Assembly (NCBI GenBank): GCA_039918235.1
Contig: JBDSHZ010000108.1
Location: 1 to 10,567, forward strand
Reading direction: 5' to 3'
Origin: Pseudopedobacter sp039918235
Lineage (GTDB): Bacteria > Bacteroidota > Bacteroidia > Sphingobacteriales > Sphingobacteriaceae
DNA length: 10,567 nucleotides
The position numbers were made by a program, and so were the translations under genes. Positions within the stretch are counted from its first letter, which is position 1. Each line of letters begins with the position of its first letter. The notes under the pieces were generated by a model. It was not told the origin of the DNA and did no database searches. It was given only the letters and a program-made list of their open reading frames with translations. Positions 1-6,504 of the stretch are shown here, one piece after another.

Positions 1-276
1 GTTAAAGGTGTATTCTTTTTTATAAACTGTTTTAAAGTTCAGCAAATCGTTTACATCCTTTTCAAAGTTGCTTTCTTCAATACAACTGGGCAAATCAAAA
101 TTGTGGTGCCGGTTTTCATCGGCGGTCATTTCCCCAACAGGGATATAATAGTCATCCTGTGAGAGCAAACAAACTTCTTCTGATGAAAAGTGGTTTAAAA
201 AGCAATTTAGAAAAAAAGTTTTTCCCGAGCCACTGCCCCCGGCCACACCAATTACGTAGGGTTTATTGCTGTTCAT
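1..276 (-). CDS. udk: Uridine kinase, N-terminal part (runs off the left edge)
   Basis: Uridine kinase phosphorylates uridine and cytidine to UMP and CMP in cytoplasmic pyrimidine salvage. Reading the minus strand from the ATG at 276 gives 92 residues with no stop before the window edge. Residues 8-20 carry the strand-P-loop VIGVAGGSGSGKT (Walker A GGSGSGKT at 13-20). The family's QDSYY-type nucleoside-binding motif appears as SQDDYY at about 47-52, followed by the R..NFD.P segment (ENRHHNFDLP, about 62-71). A typical uridine kinase is about 200-210 residues, so slightly more than half is missing, including the rest of the active site and the lid. The start codon lies inside the last codons of the LysM gene, so translation is probably coupled to it. 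Seen: the motifs and the overlap. Inferred: uridine rather than another P-loop nucleoside kinase. Confidence 0.88.
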   Translation of the reverse strand, partial: MNSNKPYVIGVAGGSGSGKTFFLNCFLNHFSSEEVCLLSQDDYYIPVGEMTADENRHHNFDLPSCIEESNFEKDVNDLLNFKTVYKKEYTFN

Positions 277-1186
277 TATTTGGAATACCGAAGGTGATAT
301 TTACTATAAATCTTTTATCTAATGCGCCAATGGCATCTGCTGTAGCTTTAGTGAGCACAATAATGACGTCTTTGGTAGTTGCATTTTCTGTAAACCTTCC
401 CACCACTTTGGCAAAAACACTGCGGTTGGTCATAGGGTTAGTGATTTTAATAATGGTTCCCACCGGAGCAGTGCGGTGCAATGCATAGCTTTTGTTAGGG
501 TCTAAGTTGTTGTCATCAATCCAAACGGCCAAACCTTTGTCGTTCATTTCTGTAATGCCATACCGGTTTTTAGGGATTTCTAAGCCATTCTGTGAATCAG
601 TGGAATCTAAATATTTAATCTTAGCCTGTACTGGGGGAGTAATGTTTTCAACAGCCTTAGGGATTTCTTTAACCAATACGGGTTTGCCATTAGCATTGGT
701 TTGTAATTCTGGATTTAAACTTACGCTTTCATTATCTATTACTTTTAAAATCTGGCCTACGCTTAAGGAACTGCTGTTGAGCTTATTTAATAACTTTAAA
801 TCATCAATTCGCATATTGTATTGGCTGGCAATGGCATAAAGGGTCTCACCTGGTTTTACAGTATGCGTAGTTTCCTTTGGGAGATTAGTGTTTTTTTGTG
901 GCGAAGAAAAGCTAACTGGCTTTGCACTTTCGAAATTTTGCTGGGTAGGAATTTTAACAACATCATTAGGCTGTAAACCTATATTTTTATTGAATTCCAT
1001 AATTATTTGTGGCGTTATTTTATACTTCCTCCCTAAAGAATAATAGGTTTCTTTGGCTTCTACTTTGTGAAGGATGATTTTTTTACCATTTAGGTTTTCT
1101 ACTCCGATAGAATCTTTAAGGGTATTAGCGTATGTTTTTATTGAAAAAAATAAAATACTGATAAAAAGAAGGCTTTTAAATTTCAT
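263..1186 (-). CDS. Secreted protein with two LysM domains and a C-terminal RlpA-like double-psi beta-barrel
   Basis: This 307-residue protein probably binds peptidoglycan in the periplasm or at the inner face of the outer membrane. A Sec signal peptide covers residues 1-20 (KFK, then a hydrophobic core ending KTYA). LysM 1 spans about 38-81 and ends in DVVKIP. LysM 2 spans about 107-150 and begins HTVKPGETLYAIA. A linker of about 55 residues follows. Residues 217-300 then align with the RlpA barrel: GLAVW near the start, ALHRTAPVGTIIKITNP at 235-251, a GRF loop, and a final IVNITFG strand. The acidic residues that RlpA lytic transglycosylases keep between the opening GxASWY segment and the AHRT segment are not evident, nor is the IDLS aspartate (VIIVLT here), so a binding rather than cutting role is likely. 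It sits 31 bases after the DUF4905-like gene and overlaps udk by 14 bases, so the three are probably co-transcribed. Confidence 0.85.
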   Translation of the reverse strand: MKFKSLLFISILFFSIKTYANTLKDSIGVENLNGKKIILHKVEAKETYYSLGRKYKITPQIIMEFNKNIGLQPNDVVKIPTQQNFESAKPVSFSSPQKNTNLPKETTHTVKPGETLYAIASQYNMRIDDLKLLNKLNSSSLSVGQILKVIDNESVSLNPELQTNANGKPVLVKEIPKAVENITPPVQAKIKYLDSTDSQNGLEIPKNRYGITEMNDKGLAVWIDDNNLDPNKSYALHRTAPVGTIIKITNPMTNRSVFAKVVGRFTENATTKDVIIVLTKATADAIGALDKRFIVNITFGIPNNEQQ

Positions 1187-1217
1187 GAATACCTGGATGT
1201 GTTTAAAAGATTTGCAA

Positions 1218-1967
1218 TTATAGTAAATATGTGAGAATTTCTGACTTGTTTCTTACGTAAATCAATTTGTTTTGCCACACAAAGAACGTATCAAAAGATT
1301 GTTTTTGTATATTCTTTCCTAAATAATCTTTAAAGACAGTTTGCCCTGTCCGAATAATTTTTAAGTATTGATGAACCTGTCCTTCCTCTTTTTCATATCC
1401 TGATTTTAAGGTTAAATCATTGATGGATAGCTCTTGAGTGCTGTCCCATTCTTTTGCATTCTCTATATTTTTAGGGAATAAAACCTGAGGATAAGTAGGC
1501 GAAAAGAAAGATAATTCATCAACGGTTATTAACTTAATGTGATTGCCAGTTATTAAATCTAATAATTGGTATTTCCTTGGAAATAAGCGAGGATCAAAAA
1601 CAAGAACACCTGCTGTGCTATAGCTTTGCAAGCTAATGTTAAAATGTTCCCATATAATTTTTTGTGCTTTTATATCAAAAGCTATCAATCCTTTATGCAC
1701 CGGAGAAAACTCACTTTCAGAACCATGAAAGTACGCGATTCCTTGATTTACATAATCTAAACCTAAGAGCCATTCCTCTTTAAAAGTGTAATTAATGAGG
1801 GCTGTACATTCATTTTTAAAATCATATGCATAAAAAGAAACTTTTTTATTTTCATTCCTACATTCCCAAACCATTATTTCTTTAACTTCATCCAGCTCCA
1901 ATTTCCAAATTATTCCTTCACATTGCTGGCGGTATAAAAGCTTTGGTGTATCTTTAGTTAATAACAT
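1218..1967 (-). CDS. DUF4905-like cytoplasmic protein with propeller-like repeats, function unknown
   Basis: The protein is about 249 residues if it begins at the ATG at 1967 (MLLTKDTPK). The frame stays open to a TTG at 1985, which would add six residues and leave only 2 bases to the divergent NfeD start, so I prefer the ATG. There is no signal peptide or membrane segment, so it is probably cytoplasmic. The opening GIIWKLELDE...ECRNENKKVSFYAYD pattern resembles the DUF4905 family of Sphingobacteriaceae, recalled from memory and not searched. Strand-rich segments such as GLIAFDIKAQKIIWEH and YQLLDLITGNHIKLI resemble PQQ-type beta-propeller blades. It is the first gene of the minus-strand run leading to the LysM protein and udk. 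No catalytic residues can be named. Gene reality is well supported by length and context; the family name is tentative. Confidence 0.75.
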   Translation of the reverse strand: MLLTKDTPKLLYRQQCEGIIWKLELDEVKEIMVWECRNENKKVSFYAYDFKNECTALINYTFKEEWLLGLDYVNQGIAYFHGSESEFSPVHKGLIAFDIKAQKIIWEHFNISLQSYSTAGVLVFDPRLFPRKYQLLDLITGNHIKLITVDELSFFSPTYPQVLFPKNIENAKEWDSTQELSINDLTLKSGYEKEEGQVHQYLKIIRTGQTVFKDYLGKNIQKQSFDTFFVWQNKLIYVRNKSEILTYLL

Positions 1968-1987
1968 CTCAACAAAATTAATCAATT

Positions 1988-3325
1988 ATGAAAAGGATTA
2001 TCCAGCTTGGTCTATTTTTTAACTTTTGCATTTTCAGTTCGGCATTGTTGGCGCAAACAAAGGTATACCAGCTGAATTTAAAAGAAGAAATAAATCCTGC
2101 TGCGTGGCGGGATACCCGTAAAGCTTTTGAAATGGCCCAGAAAAGTGGTGCAGAAATCTTATTGATCAATCTTAATACTTACGGAGGGATGTTAGATTTT
2201 GCAGATTCTATCCGTACCAAAATAATGAACAGTCCCATAAAGACAGTGGTTTATATTGACAATAATGCAGCTTCTGCGGGTGCACTCATTTCTATAGCAT
2301 GCGATAAAATTTATATGAGCAGGGGTGCTAACATTGGCGCTGCAAGCGTGGTGAACGGGAGCGGAGAGATTATGCCAGAGAAATATCAATCGTATATGAG
2401 GGGATTGATGCGGACTACTGCTGAAGCCAAAGGCCGCGACCCTAAAATAGCAGAAGCTTTTGTAGATCCAGATGTTGAAATAGCAGGAATGAGTGAAAAG
2501 GGGAAGGTTTTAACGCTTACTACTAAAGAAGCCATTGCCAATGGCTATTGTGTCAATGAAGCTTCCTCTTTAATTGATGTGCTGAAACAGGAAGGAATCA
2601 GCAATCCTAAAATTGAGACTTATATGCCAACACCTGTAGATAATATTATAGGCCTGTTAACCAACCCAGCAGTAAGCAGCATCTTAATTTTATTGATGAT
2701 AGGAGGGATTTATTTTGAGTTGCAGAGCCCCGGAATTGGGTTTGCTTTATTAGTAGCCATTATTGCTGCAGTATTATTTTTTGCGCCGCTTTATTTAGAA
2801 GGTCTTGCTGATAATTGGGAGATTGCTTTATTTGTGGTTGGAGTGATGTTGCTTGCTTTAGAAATATTTGTGATCCCCGGTTTTGGCGTGTTTGGCATAT
2901 TGGGTCTTGTATTTATGGTAACTGGCTTGGCCATGAGTTTGGTGCTGAATGATTTCTTCGACCTCAGCATTAGCGGTAGCGAAAGATTGGTGCAGTCGTT
3001 CTTAATTGTGGTGGGTTCTATGATTGGTGCAGTATTTCTTTCCGTTGTTTTTGGGGGTAGTATACTGCGTTCTAAAGCTTTCCGAAGATTGGTATTGGAA
3101 GATGAACAACAATCTAACGATGGTTATCAGGTAAATAAGCCATCAGTTGAGTTATTAGGGAAATTTGGCATTGCCAAAACAGATTTACGCCCAGCAGGCA
3201 GAATTGAAATTGATGGAAATTACTTTGATGTGGTTTCTGATGATGGCTTTATAGATAGTGGAACCGATATTGTAGTTACTAAAATTGAAAACTATAACCT
3301 AGTGGTGAGAATTAAAAAAACTTAA
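1988..3325 (+). CDS. NfeD-family membrane serine protease (ClpP-class, NfeD1b type)
   Basis: This 445-residue protein has the full architecture of long NfeD proteins, which are membrane proteases that in studied cases cleave stomatin-type partners. Residues 1-22 are a signal peptide (KR, hydrophobic core, LLAQ), which fixes the ATG at 1988. A ClpP/crotonase-like domain spans about 25-205. It includes NLNTYGGMLD (the oxyanion-type GG turn), the nucleophile Ser96 in NAASAGA, and the probable general base Lys132 in MPEKYQ, giving a Ser-Lys dyad. Four to five hydrophobic segments lie at about 219-360. The C-terminal NfeD OB-fold covers about 385-445 (VELLGKFGIAKTDLRPAG...). No stomatin or SPFH gene is adjacent here, although one often is in other genomes; dps follows after 42 bases. 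The start codon is 20 bases from the divergent DUF4905-like start, so any promoter must lie within that neighbour's coding sequence or inside the gap. Confidence 0.93.
   Translation: MKRIIQLGLFFNFCIFSSALLAQTKVYQLNLKEEINPAAWRDTRKAFEMAQKSGAEILLINLNTYGGMLDFADSIRTKIMNSPIKTVVYIDNNAASAGALISIACDKIYMSRGANIGAASVVNGSGEIMPEKYQSYMRGLMRTTAEAKGRDPKIAEAFVDPDVEIAGMSEKGKVLTLTTKEAIANGYCVNEASSLIDVLKQEGISNPKIETYMPTPVDNIIGLLTNPAVSSILILLMIGGIYFELQSPGIGFALLVAIIAAVLFFAPLYLEGLADNWEIALFVVGVMLLALEIFVIPGFGVFGILGLVFMVTGLAMSLVLNDFFDLSISGSERLVQSFLIVVGSMIGAVFLSVVFGGSILRSKAFRRLVLEDEQQSNDGYQVNKPSVELLGKFGIAKTDLRPAGRIEIDGNYFDVVSDDGFIDSGTDIVVTKIENYNLVVRIKKT
2058..2090 (-). promoter_or_regulatory. Possible promoter of the DUF4905-LysM-udk run, inside the NfeD gene
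   Basis: On the minus strand, TACCTTTG (2065-2058) matches TAnnTTTG exactly. TTTC (2090-2087) lies 21 bases upstream, one mismatch from TTTG. It would place the transcript start near 2051, about 84 bases before the ATG at 1967. Because the divergent start codons are only 20 bases apart, a promoter inside the neighbouring gene is expected, but one near-match is weak evidence. Confidence 0.35.
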
Positions 3326-3367
3326 ACAAGATCACGCCAGCTTTGTTATTTATTAAAAGAACACATT

Positions 3368-3850
3368 ATGACAACAAATAAGATAGGTTTAAAAGACAAA
3401 AACGTAATAGAACTGGTAGATCACCTCAACATTCTATTGGCAAATTATCAGATTCATTACCAAAAAGTAAGAGGATGCCACTGGAATGTTAGGGGAAACA
3501 ACTTTTTTGATCTCCACATTAAATTTGAAGAGCTTTATAACAATGCGCAAACTACCATCGATGAACTGGCAGAAAGGATACTGACTTTAGGAAAGTCTCC
3601 CTACAGCACTTATGCAGATTATATCAAAACCTCAGATATTAAGGAAATAAAGACAGAAGGATTAGCTGCTGAAAAGATGGTAGAAGCTATTTTAGATGAT
3701 TTCAAACACTTAATTGAGATAGAAAGAGCAGTGATAGAGAATGCTACCGAAAATGCTGGTGATGAAGGTACCGCAGATATGATCATCGGTTTCTTAAGAT
3801 TTAAAGAAAAAACCAGCTGGATGCTCAGGGCATGGGCTGGTAAACAATAA
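3368..3850 (+). CDS. dps: Dps, DNA-binding ferritin-like protein of starved cells
   Basis: Dps forms a dodecameric shell that oxidises Fe(II) with hydrogen peroxide and stores the iron, protecting DNA from hydroxyl radicals. The 160-residue length is typical. The inter-subunit ferroxidase ligands are present with the spacing known from Listeria Dps: His38 (in CHWNV), His50 (in FFDLH), Glu54 in FEELY, Asp65 and Glu69 (in TTIDELAER). The N-terminal tail is short and only mildly basic (TTNKIGLKDKN), so direct DNA binding by a lysine-rich tail is uncertain. The C-terminus ends WMLRAWAGK, as is usual. It lies 42 bases downstream of the NfeD gene. I found no clear separate promoter in that gap, so it may be transcribed with nfeD or from a promoter I cannot recognise. 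A strong terminator follows 3 bases after the stop. Confidence 0.96.
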   Translation: MTTNKIGLKDKNVIELVDHLNILLANYQIHYQKVRGCHWNVRGNNFFDLHIKFEELYNNAQTTIDELAERILTLGKSPYSTYADYIKTSDIKEIKTEGLAAEKMVEAILDDFKHLIEIERAVIENATENAGDEGTADMIIGFLRFKEKTSWMLRAWAGKQ

Positions 3851-3853
3851 GCA

Positions 3854-3883
3854 AAAAAGGGAAATCTTACGATTTCCCTTTTT
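3854..3883. terminator. Bidirectional Rho-independent terminator between dps and the FadL-like gene
   Basis: A perfect 13-bp inverted repeat (3854-3866 paired with 3871-3883) with a 4-base TTAC loop. The core is GGGAAATC/GATTTCCC, flanked by A-runs on the left and a five-T run on the right. On the plus strand the T-run follows the stem just after dps; on the minus strand the complementary T-run follows it, 22 bases past the stop of the gene ending at 3905. The symmetry and the convergent gene layout both indicate a terminator working in both directions. Confidence 0.92.
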
Positions 3884-3904
3884 CATATCACCTCTAACCT
3901 CTGA

Positions 3905-5377
3905 CTAAAACCTCACCCCAAAAGTAAGAGAAACACTATTTTTTCTAGTATCTACAGTTGCAATTGGTTGGTTCCCATTATTTAAGGAATAGTTGCTGTA
4001 ATACAATTTATCGTTGCTGTTTAATAAAGCCATATCAAAATAGTACACTCCAAAACGGTAACCAAAGCCTCCGCTAAAAATATCCTTTTTAAAATCACTG
4101 TTGGCTAAATTACGGTAAGGGTTACCTTTAGACTGATAACCCAAACGGAGAAGGAATGCTTCATTTAATTTGTATTCTCCACCAACGCTGTAGTTGATTA
4201 CATTTTTATAACTGCTACTGATCGCATTGTTATTAGATTGATCAACAGTACTGGTTTCTGAGCTAAGTGTTATGCTAGAATAATCAACAAATCCAATATC
4301 AGCAGAAATAAATCCTTTAGTTCCAATAAAATAAGCCAATCCTCCGTTCAATTTAAAAGGAGTTTTCAAATTATATTCAAACGGATAAGAATCTAAACCA
4401 GAGTAACTGTTAATTTTCTCCAATAATTCTTCTGAGTATTTATCTGTAATACTGTACCAAGTAGGAGACTCGGCAGATAAACCAATTCTTAACTCTTGTA
4501 CAGGTTTAATAATGAAGCCTAATTTAAAATTAACGCCTGATCCTTCAGTATCAAAATTACGGGTATAATCTACATTATAATCTTTGTCAATTCCACTTGC
4601 TGGATTAGTGCTTCCTTTTTCGTTTGTAGTTTCAACAGATGTATATTTTAAAGAAGATAAGCCAACACCCCCACCAATAAAGAAGTTATTGCTCACATTT
4701 ACACCAAAAGAAAGATCAATTTCTGAGTTTCCTCCAGTTCTGCGGAAATTATAAGCTTGATCTGCATCTGCATAAGTGATATTTCTATAGCTGTTTTGCT
4801 GATAATCTGTAAGATAAGAGTAATAGGCTGCATAATTAGCTTCTGAAGTTAGGTTGTCCGGATTCGGAATTCCTCCGTTAACTCTTTCAGCATTTGAATT
4901 CTCCGTAAAAAAATCACTTAATCCGTTTAAGTTGCTTTGTCCGCTAAAGTTAAATTCATTTCTGAAAAGTGATCTCTTCTGATAACCAATCCCGAAATTG
5001 ATGCTTAACAAACCTTTATTTAAATTGTCTTTTTTATAGGTCTTAGAATGAAATACCACTCCTAAATTATTAAGATCTACATTATTGTTGGTCGCACTAT
5101 TTGAAGCACCATTAAAGCTGATGTCATTATTTCTAAGGTTGATGCTTGGCGTAAAGTTAAACTCTGATTTAGAGAACATGCCTAATCCTGCGGGATTGCC
5201 ATATAGCGAACTTAGATCACCACCAATAGCTGTTTTAGTTCCTCCCAAGGCATCAAAACGAGCCGTATTGCTACTACTAAATTGCGAAAATCTAAGCGCA
5301 TCTGAAGAATATTGTGCAAAGGTAGATTTAGTGGCTACCACTATGGTAGCCATTAAAAAGATATGTTTTAATTTCAT
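3905..5377 (-). CDS. OmpP1/FadL-like outer-membrane beta-barrel protein
   Basis: This 490-residue protein is a probable outer-membrane barrel of the FadL/TodX/OmpP1 superfamily, whose members carry hydrophobic substrates across the outer membrane. A signal peptide covers 1-21 (MKLKHIF...STFA). The mature N-terminus holds the family-like stretch RFDALGGTKTAIGGDLSSLY followed by NPAGLG at 61-66. The rest is alternating polar/aromatic beta strands with Asn/Ser/Tyr-rich loops, ending in SLTFGVRF, a terminal Phe expected of a barrel-assembly signal. It lies 9 bases downstream of the low-complexity lipoprotein gene, so they are very probably co-transcribed from the promoter near 6473-6504, with termination at 3854-3883. 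The substrate is unknown. Many Bacteroidota FadL-like proteins are uncharacterised, so fatty-acid transport should not be assumed. Confidence 0.86.
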   Translation of the reverse strand: MKLKHIFLMATIVVATKSTFAQYSSDALRFSQFSSSNTARFDALGGTKTAIGGDLSSLYGNPAGLGMFSKSEFNFTPSINLRNNDISFNGASNSATNNNVDLNNLGVVFHSKTYKKDNLNKGLLSINFGIGYQKRSLFRNEFNFSGQSNLNGLSDFFTENSNAERVNGGIPNPDNLTSEANYAAYYSYLTDYQQNSYRNITYADADQAYNFRRTGGNSEIDLSFGVNVSNNFFIGGGVGLSSLKYTSVETTNEKGSTNPASGIDKDYNVDYTRNFDTEGSGVNFKLGFIIKPVQELRIGLSAESPTWYSITDKYSEELLEKINSYSGLDSYPFEYNLKTPFKLNGGLAYFIGTKGFISADIGFVDYSSITLSSETSTVDQSNNNAISSSYKNVINYSVGGEYKLNEAFLLRLGYQSKGNPYRNLANSDFKKDIFSGGFGYRFGVYYFDMALLNSNDKLYYSNYSLNNGNQPIATVDTRKNSVSLTFGVRF

Positions 5378-5386
5378 TAATTAAGA

Positions 5387-6391
5387 TTAATTTCCGCCCC
5401 TTGTTGGTCTTGATGAACCTCCGCTAGATGAACTAGAGGAAGAAGAAGAGCCAGATGATGAACTTGACGGTGGAGGTGAAGATGTTTCTGTACGTGTTGG
5501 CCTCGTATTTTGTGCCGGTGGTGTATTATTTGATGGTGTACTGTTTCTTGACCTATCAGAAGATGGGCTAGAGGTTGGACGTGTTGGCCTATTTACCGGA
5601 TTAGAATTAGTAGAAGAGGTTCTTCCATTACTGTCTGTAGTTCTTCCACCATTTCCATTACCAGGATTATACGCATCCGGTCTTACCGGTCTGTTAGTTG
5701 ATGGTGGAATTGGAATACCACCGCTTGAATTTCTATCTGCTGTTCTAACATTGTCATAACTTCCTCTAGGTCTTGGATTATTTGCCCTGCCTACAACTGC
5801 GTTACCATAATATCCTCCACCATAATAACCACCGCCATAATTACCGTAATTTCCATAATAGCCAGGACGATAATAGGAGTAGATGCCCCAATAAGGAGAA
5901 TTACCGTAATAAGAACCGTAATTGTTAAAGTTGTTATTATTGTAGTTGTTATAGTAACCGTTGTTGAATCCGTAATAGTTATAAGGATTGCTAAACAAGT
6001 TGAAAGAAAGACTTAAACCTGATCCATAAAAACTATTGTATCCGTAAGAACCACTTGGACCCCAAAAAGGATCATATCCTAACCTGTCTTGATAGTAATA
6101 ATCTCTCCAACTATAATTGTTGTATAAACTGTATGTGCTAAATCTGCCATTGTAAGCCTGATAACCATCATAGTAATCATTGTCATTACGGTCATAACCA
6201 TTACGGTCGGTGTAATTACCAGATTTATAATCATTGGTGGTGGCCACATAATCTAATTTGTTGGCCGTCACATCAGAGAAATACACATCATCGTTATTAG
6301 CCTGCAAGGCTACGTTGGAAGATGCGCATGCTGTTCCCAAAACTGCAATAGCGGATAATGATAAGATTTGAATGATATGTTTAACTTTCAT
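5387..6391 (-). CDS. Putative lipoprotein with Tyr/Asn/Gly-rich and Ser/Pro/Arg-rich low-complexity regions, function unknown
   Basis: The 334-residue product has a lipoprotein-like signal sequence (MKVKHIIQ..., hydrophobic to LGTAC) with the likely lipidated Cys22. The -3 residue is Gly rather than Leu/Val/Ile, so signal peptidase I cleavage at ACA is an alternative. After about 30 ordinary residues, positions 52-200 are extremely rich in Tyr, Asn and Gly, with runs such as GYYNNYNNNNFNNY. From about 201 to the end it is rich in Pro, Arg, Ser, Thr and Asn, with five RP-type motifs (PRPR 206-209, NRPVRP 233-238, NRPTRP 267-272, TRPTR 296-300, SRPTR 327-331) and a near-pure Ser tract at 309-323. 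No catalytic domain is visible. It heads a two-gene unit with the FadL-like barrel and probably lies on the cell surface or the inner face of the outer membrane. No function can be assigned. Confidence 0.82.
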   Translation of the reverse strand: MKVKHIIQILSLSAIAVLGTACASSNVALQANNDDVYFSDVTANKLDYVATTNDYKSGNYTDRNGYDRNDNDYYDGYQAYNGRFSTYSLYNNYSWRDYYYQDRLGYDPFWGPSGSYGYNSFYGSGLSLSFNLFSNPYNYYGFNNGYYNNYNNNNFNNYGSYYGNSPYWGIYSYYRPGYYGNYGNYGGGYYGGGYYGNAVVGRANNPRPRGSYDNVRTADRNSSGGIPIPPSTNRPVRPDAYNPGNGNGGRTTDSNGRTSSTNSNPVNRPTRPTSSPSSDRSRNSTPSNNTPPAQNTRPTRTETSSPPPSSSSSGSSSSSSSSSGGSSRPTRGGN

Positions 6392-6436
6392 GGTATAATA
6401 GGTTAGTCAGCTTAAAGCTTTAATCTTTTAAATTTA

Positions 6437-6444
6437 TAACTTTG
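6437..6444 (+). promoter_or_regulatory. Probable proS promoter, -7 element
   Basis: TAACTTTG is an exact match to the Bacteroidota -7 consensus TAnnTTTG. It lies 51 bases upstream of the preferred proS ATG, leaving a leader of about 45 bases. No good TTTG is present 19-21 bases further upstream. That area holds a 12-bp palindrome, TTAAAGCTTTAA (6412-6423), which could be an operator or chance. This element overlaps the alternative TTG start at 6442, which argues against that longer start. Confidence 0.5.
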
Positions 6445-6472
6445 AAGCCGAAGTTAATAATTACTAAATATA

Positions 6473-6504
6473 CAAAAATAATTCCAAAAATATATATGAG
6501 CAAA
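6473..6504 (-). promoter_or_regulatory. Promoter of the lipoprotein/FadL-like operon (full Bacteroidota consensus)
   Basis: Read on the minus strand this is TTTG (6504-6501), a 20-base spacer, then TATTTTTG (6480-6473). It matches the Bacteroidota housekeeping promoter TTTG-N19-21-TAnnTTTG at every defined base and with the ideal spacing. Transcription would start near 6466, giving a leader of about 75 bases to the ATG at 6391. The -33 element lies within codons 2-3 of proS, so the two divergent transcription units overlap here. Confidence 0.7.

Noticed and set aside
159..488. Plus-strand open frame of 109 codons across the LysM/udk junction
   Set aside because: It lies antisense to the LysM barrel and the uridine kinase P-loop, both well recognised, and its product has no family-like pattern.
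492..839. Plus-strand open frame inside the LysM gene
   Set aside because: Fully antisense to a gene with clear domains; a shadow of its codon use.
1968..1985. TTG start at 1985 for the DUF4905-like gene
   Set aside because: It would leave only 2 bases to the divergent NfeD ATG and depends on a rare start codon when an in-frame ATG is six codons later.
5085..5384. Plus-strand open frame over the 5' end of the FadL-like gene
   Set aside because: Antisense to the signal peptide and NPAGLG segment of a supported gene.
6442..6495. Longer proS start at a TTG (18 extra residues)
   Set aside because: The extra residues are Lys/Ile-rich and unlike family N-termini, and the TTG is inside the TAACTTTG promoter element. 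MSKGLTSRSE at 6496 is the expected start.
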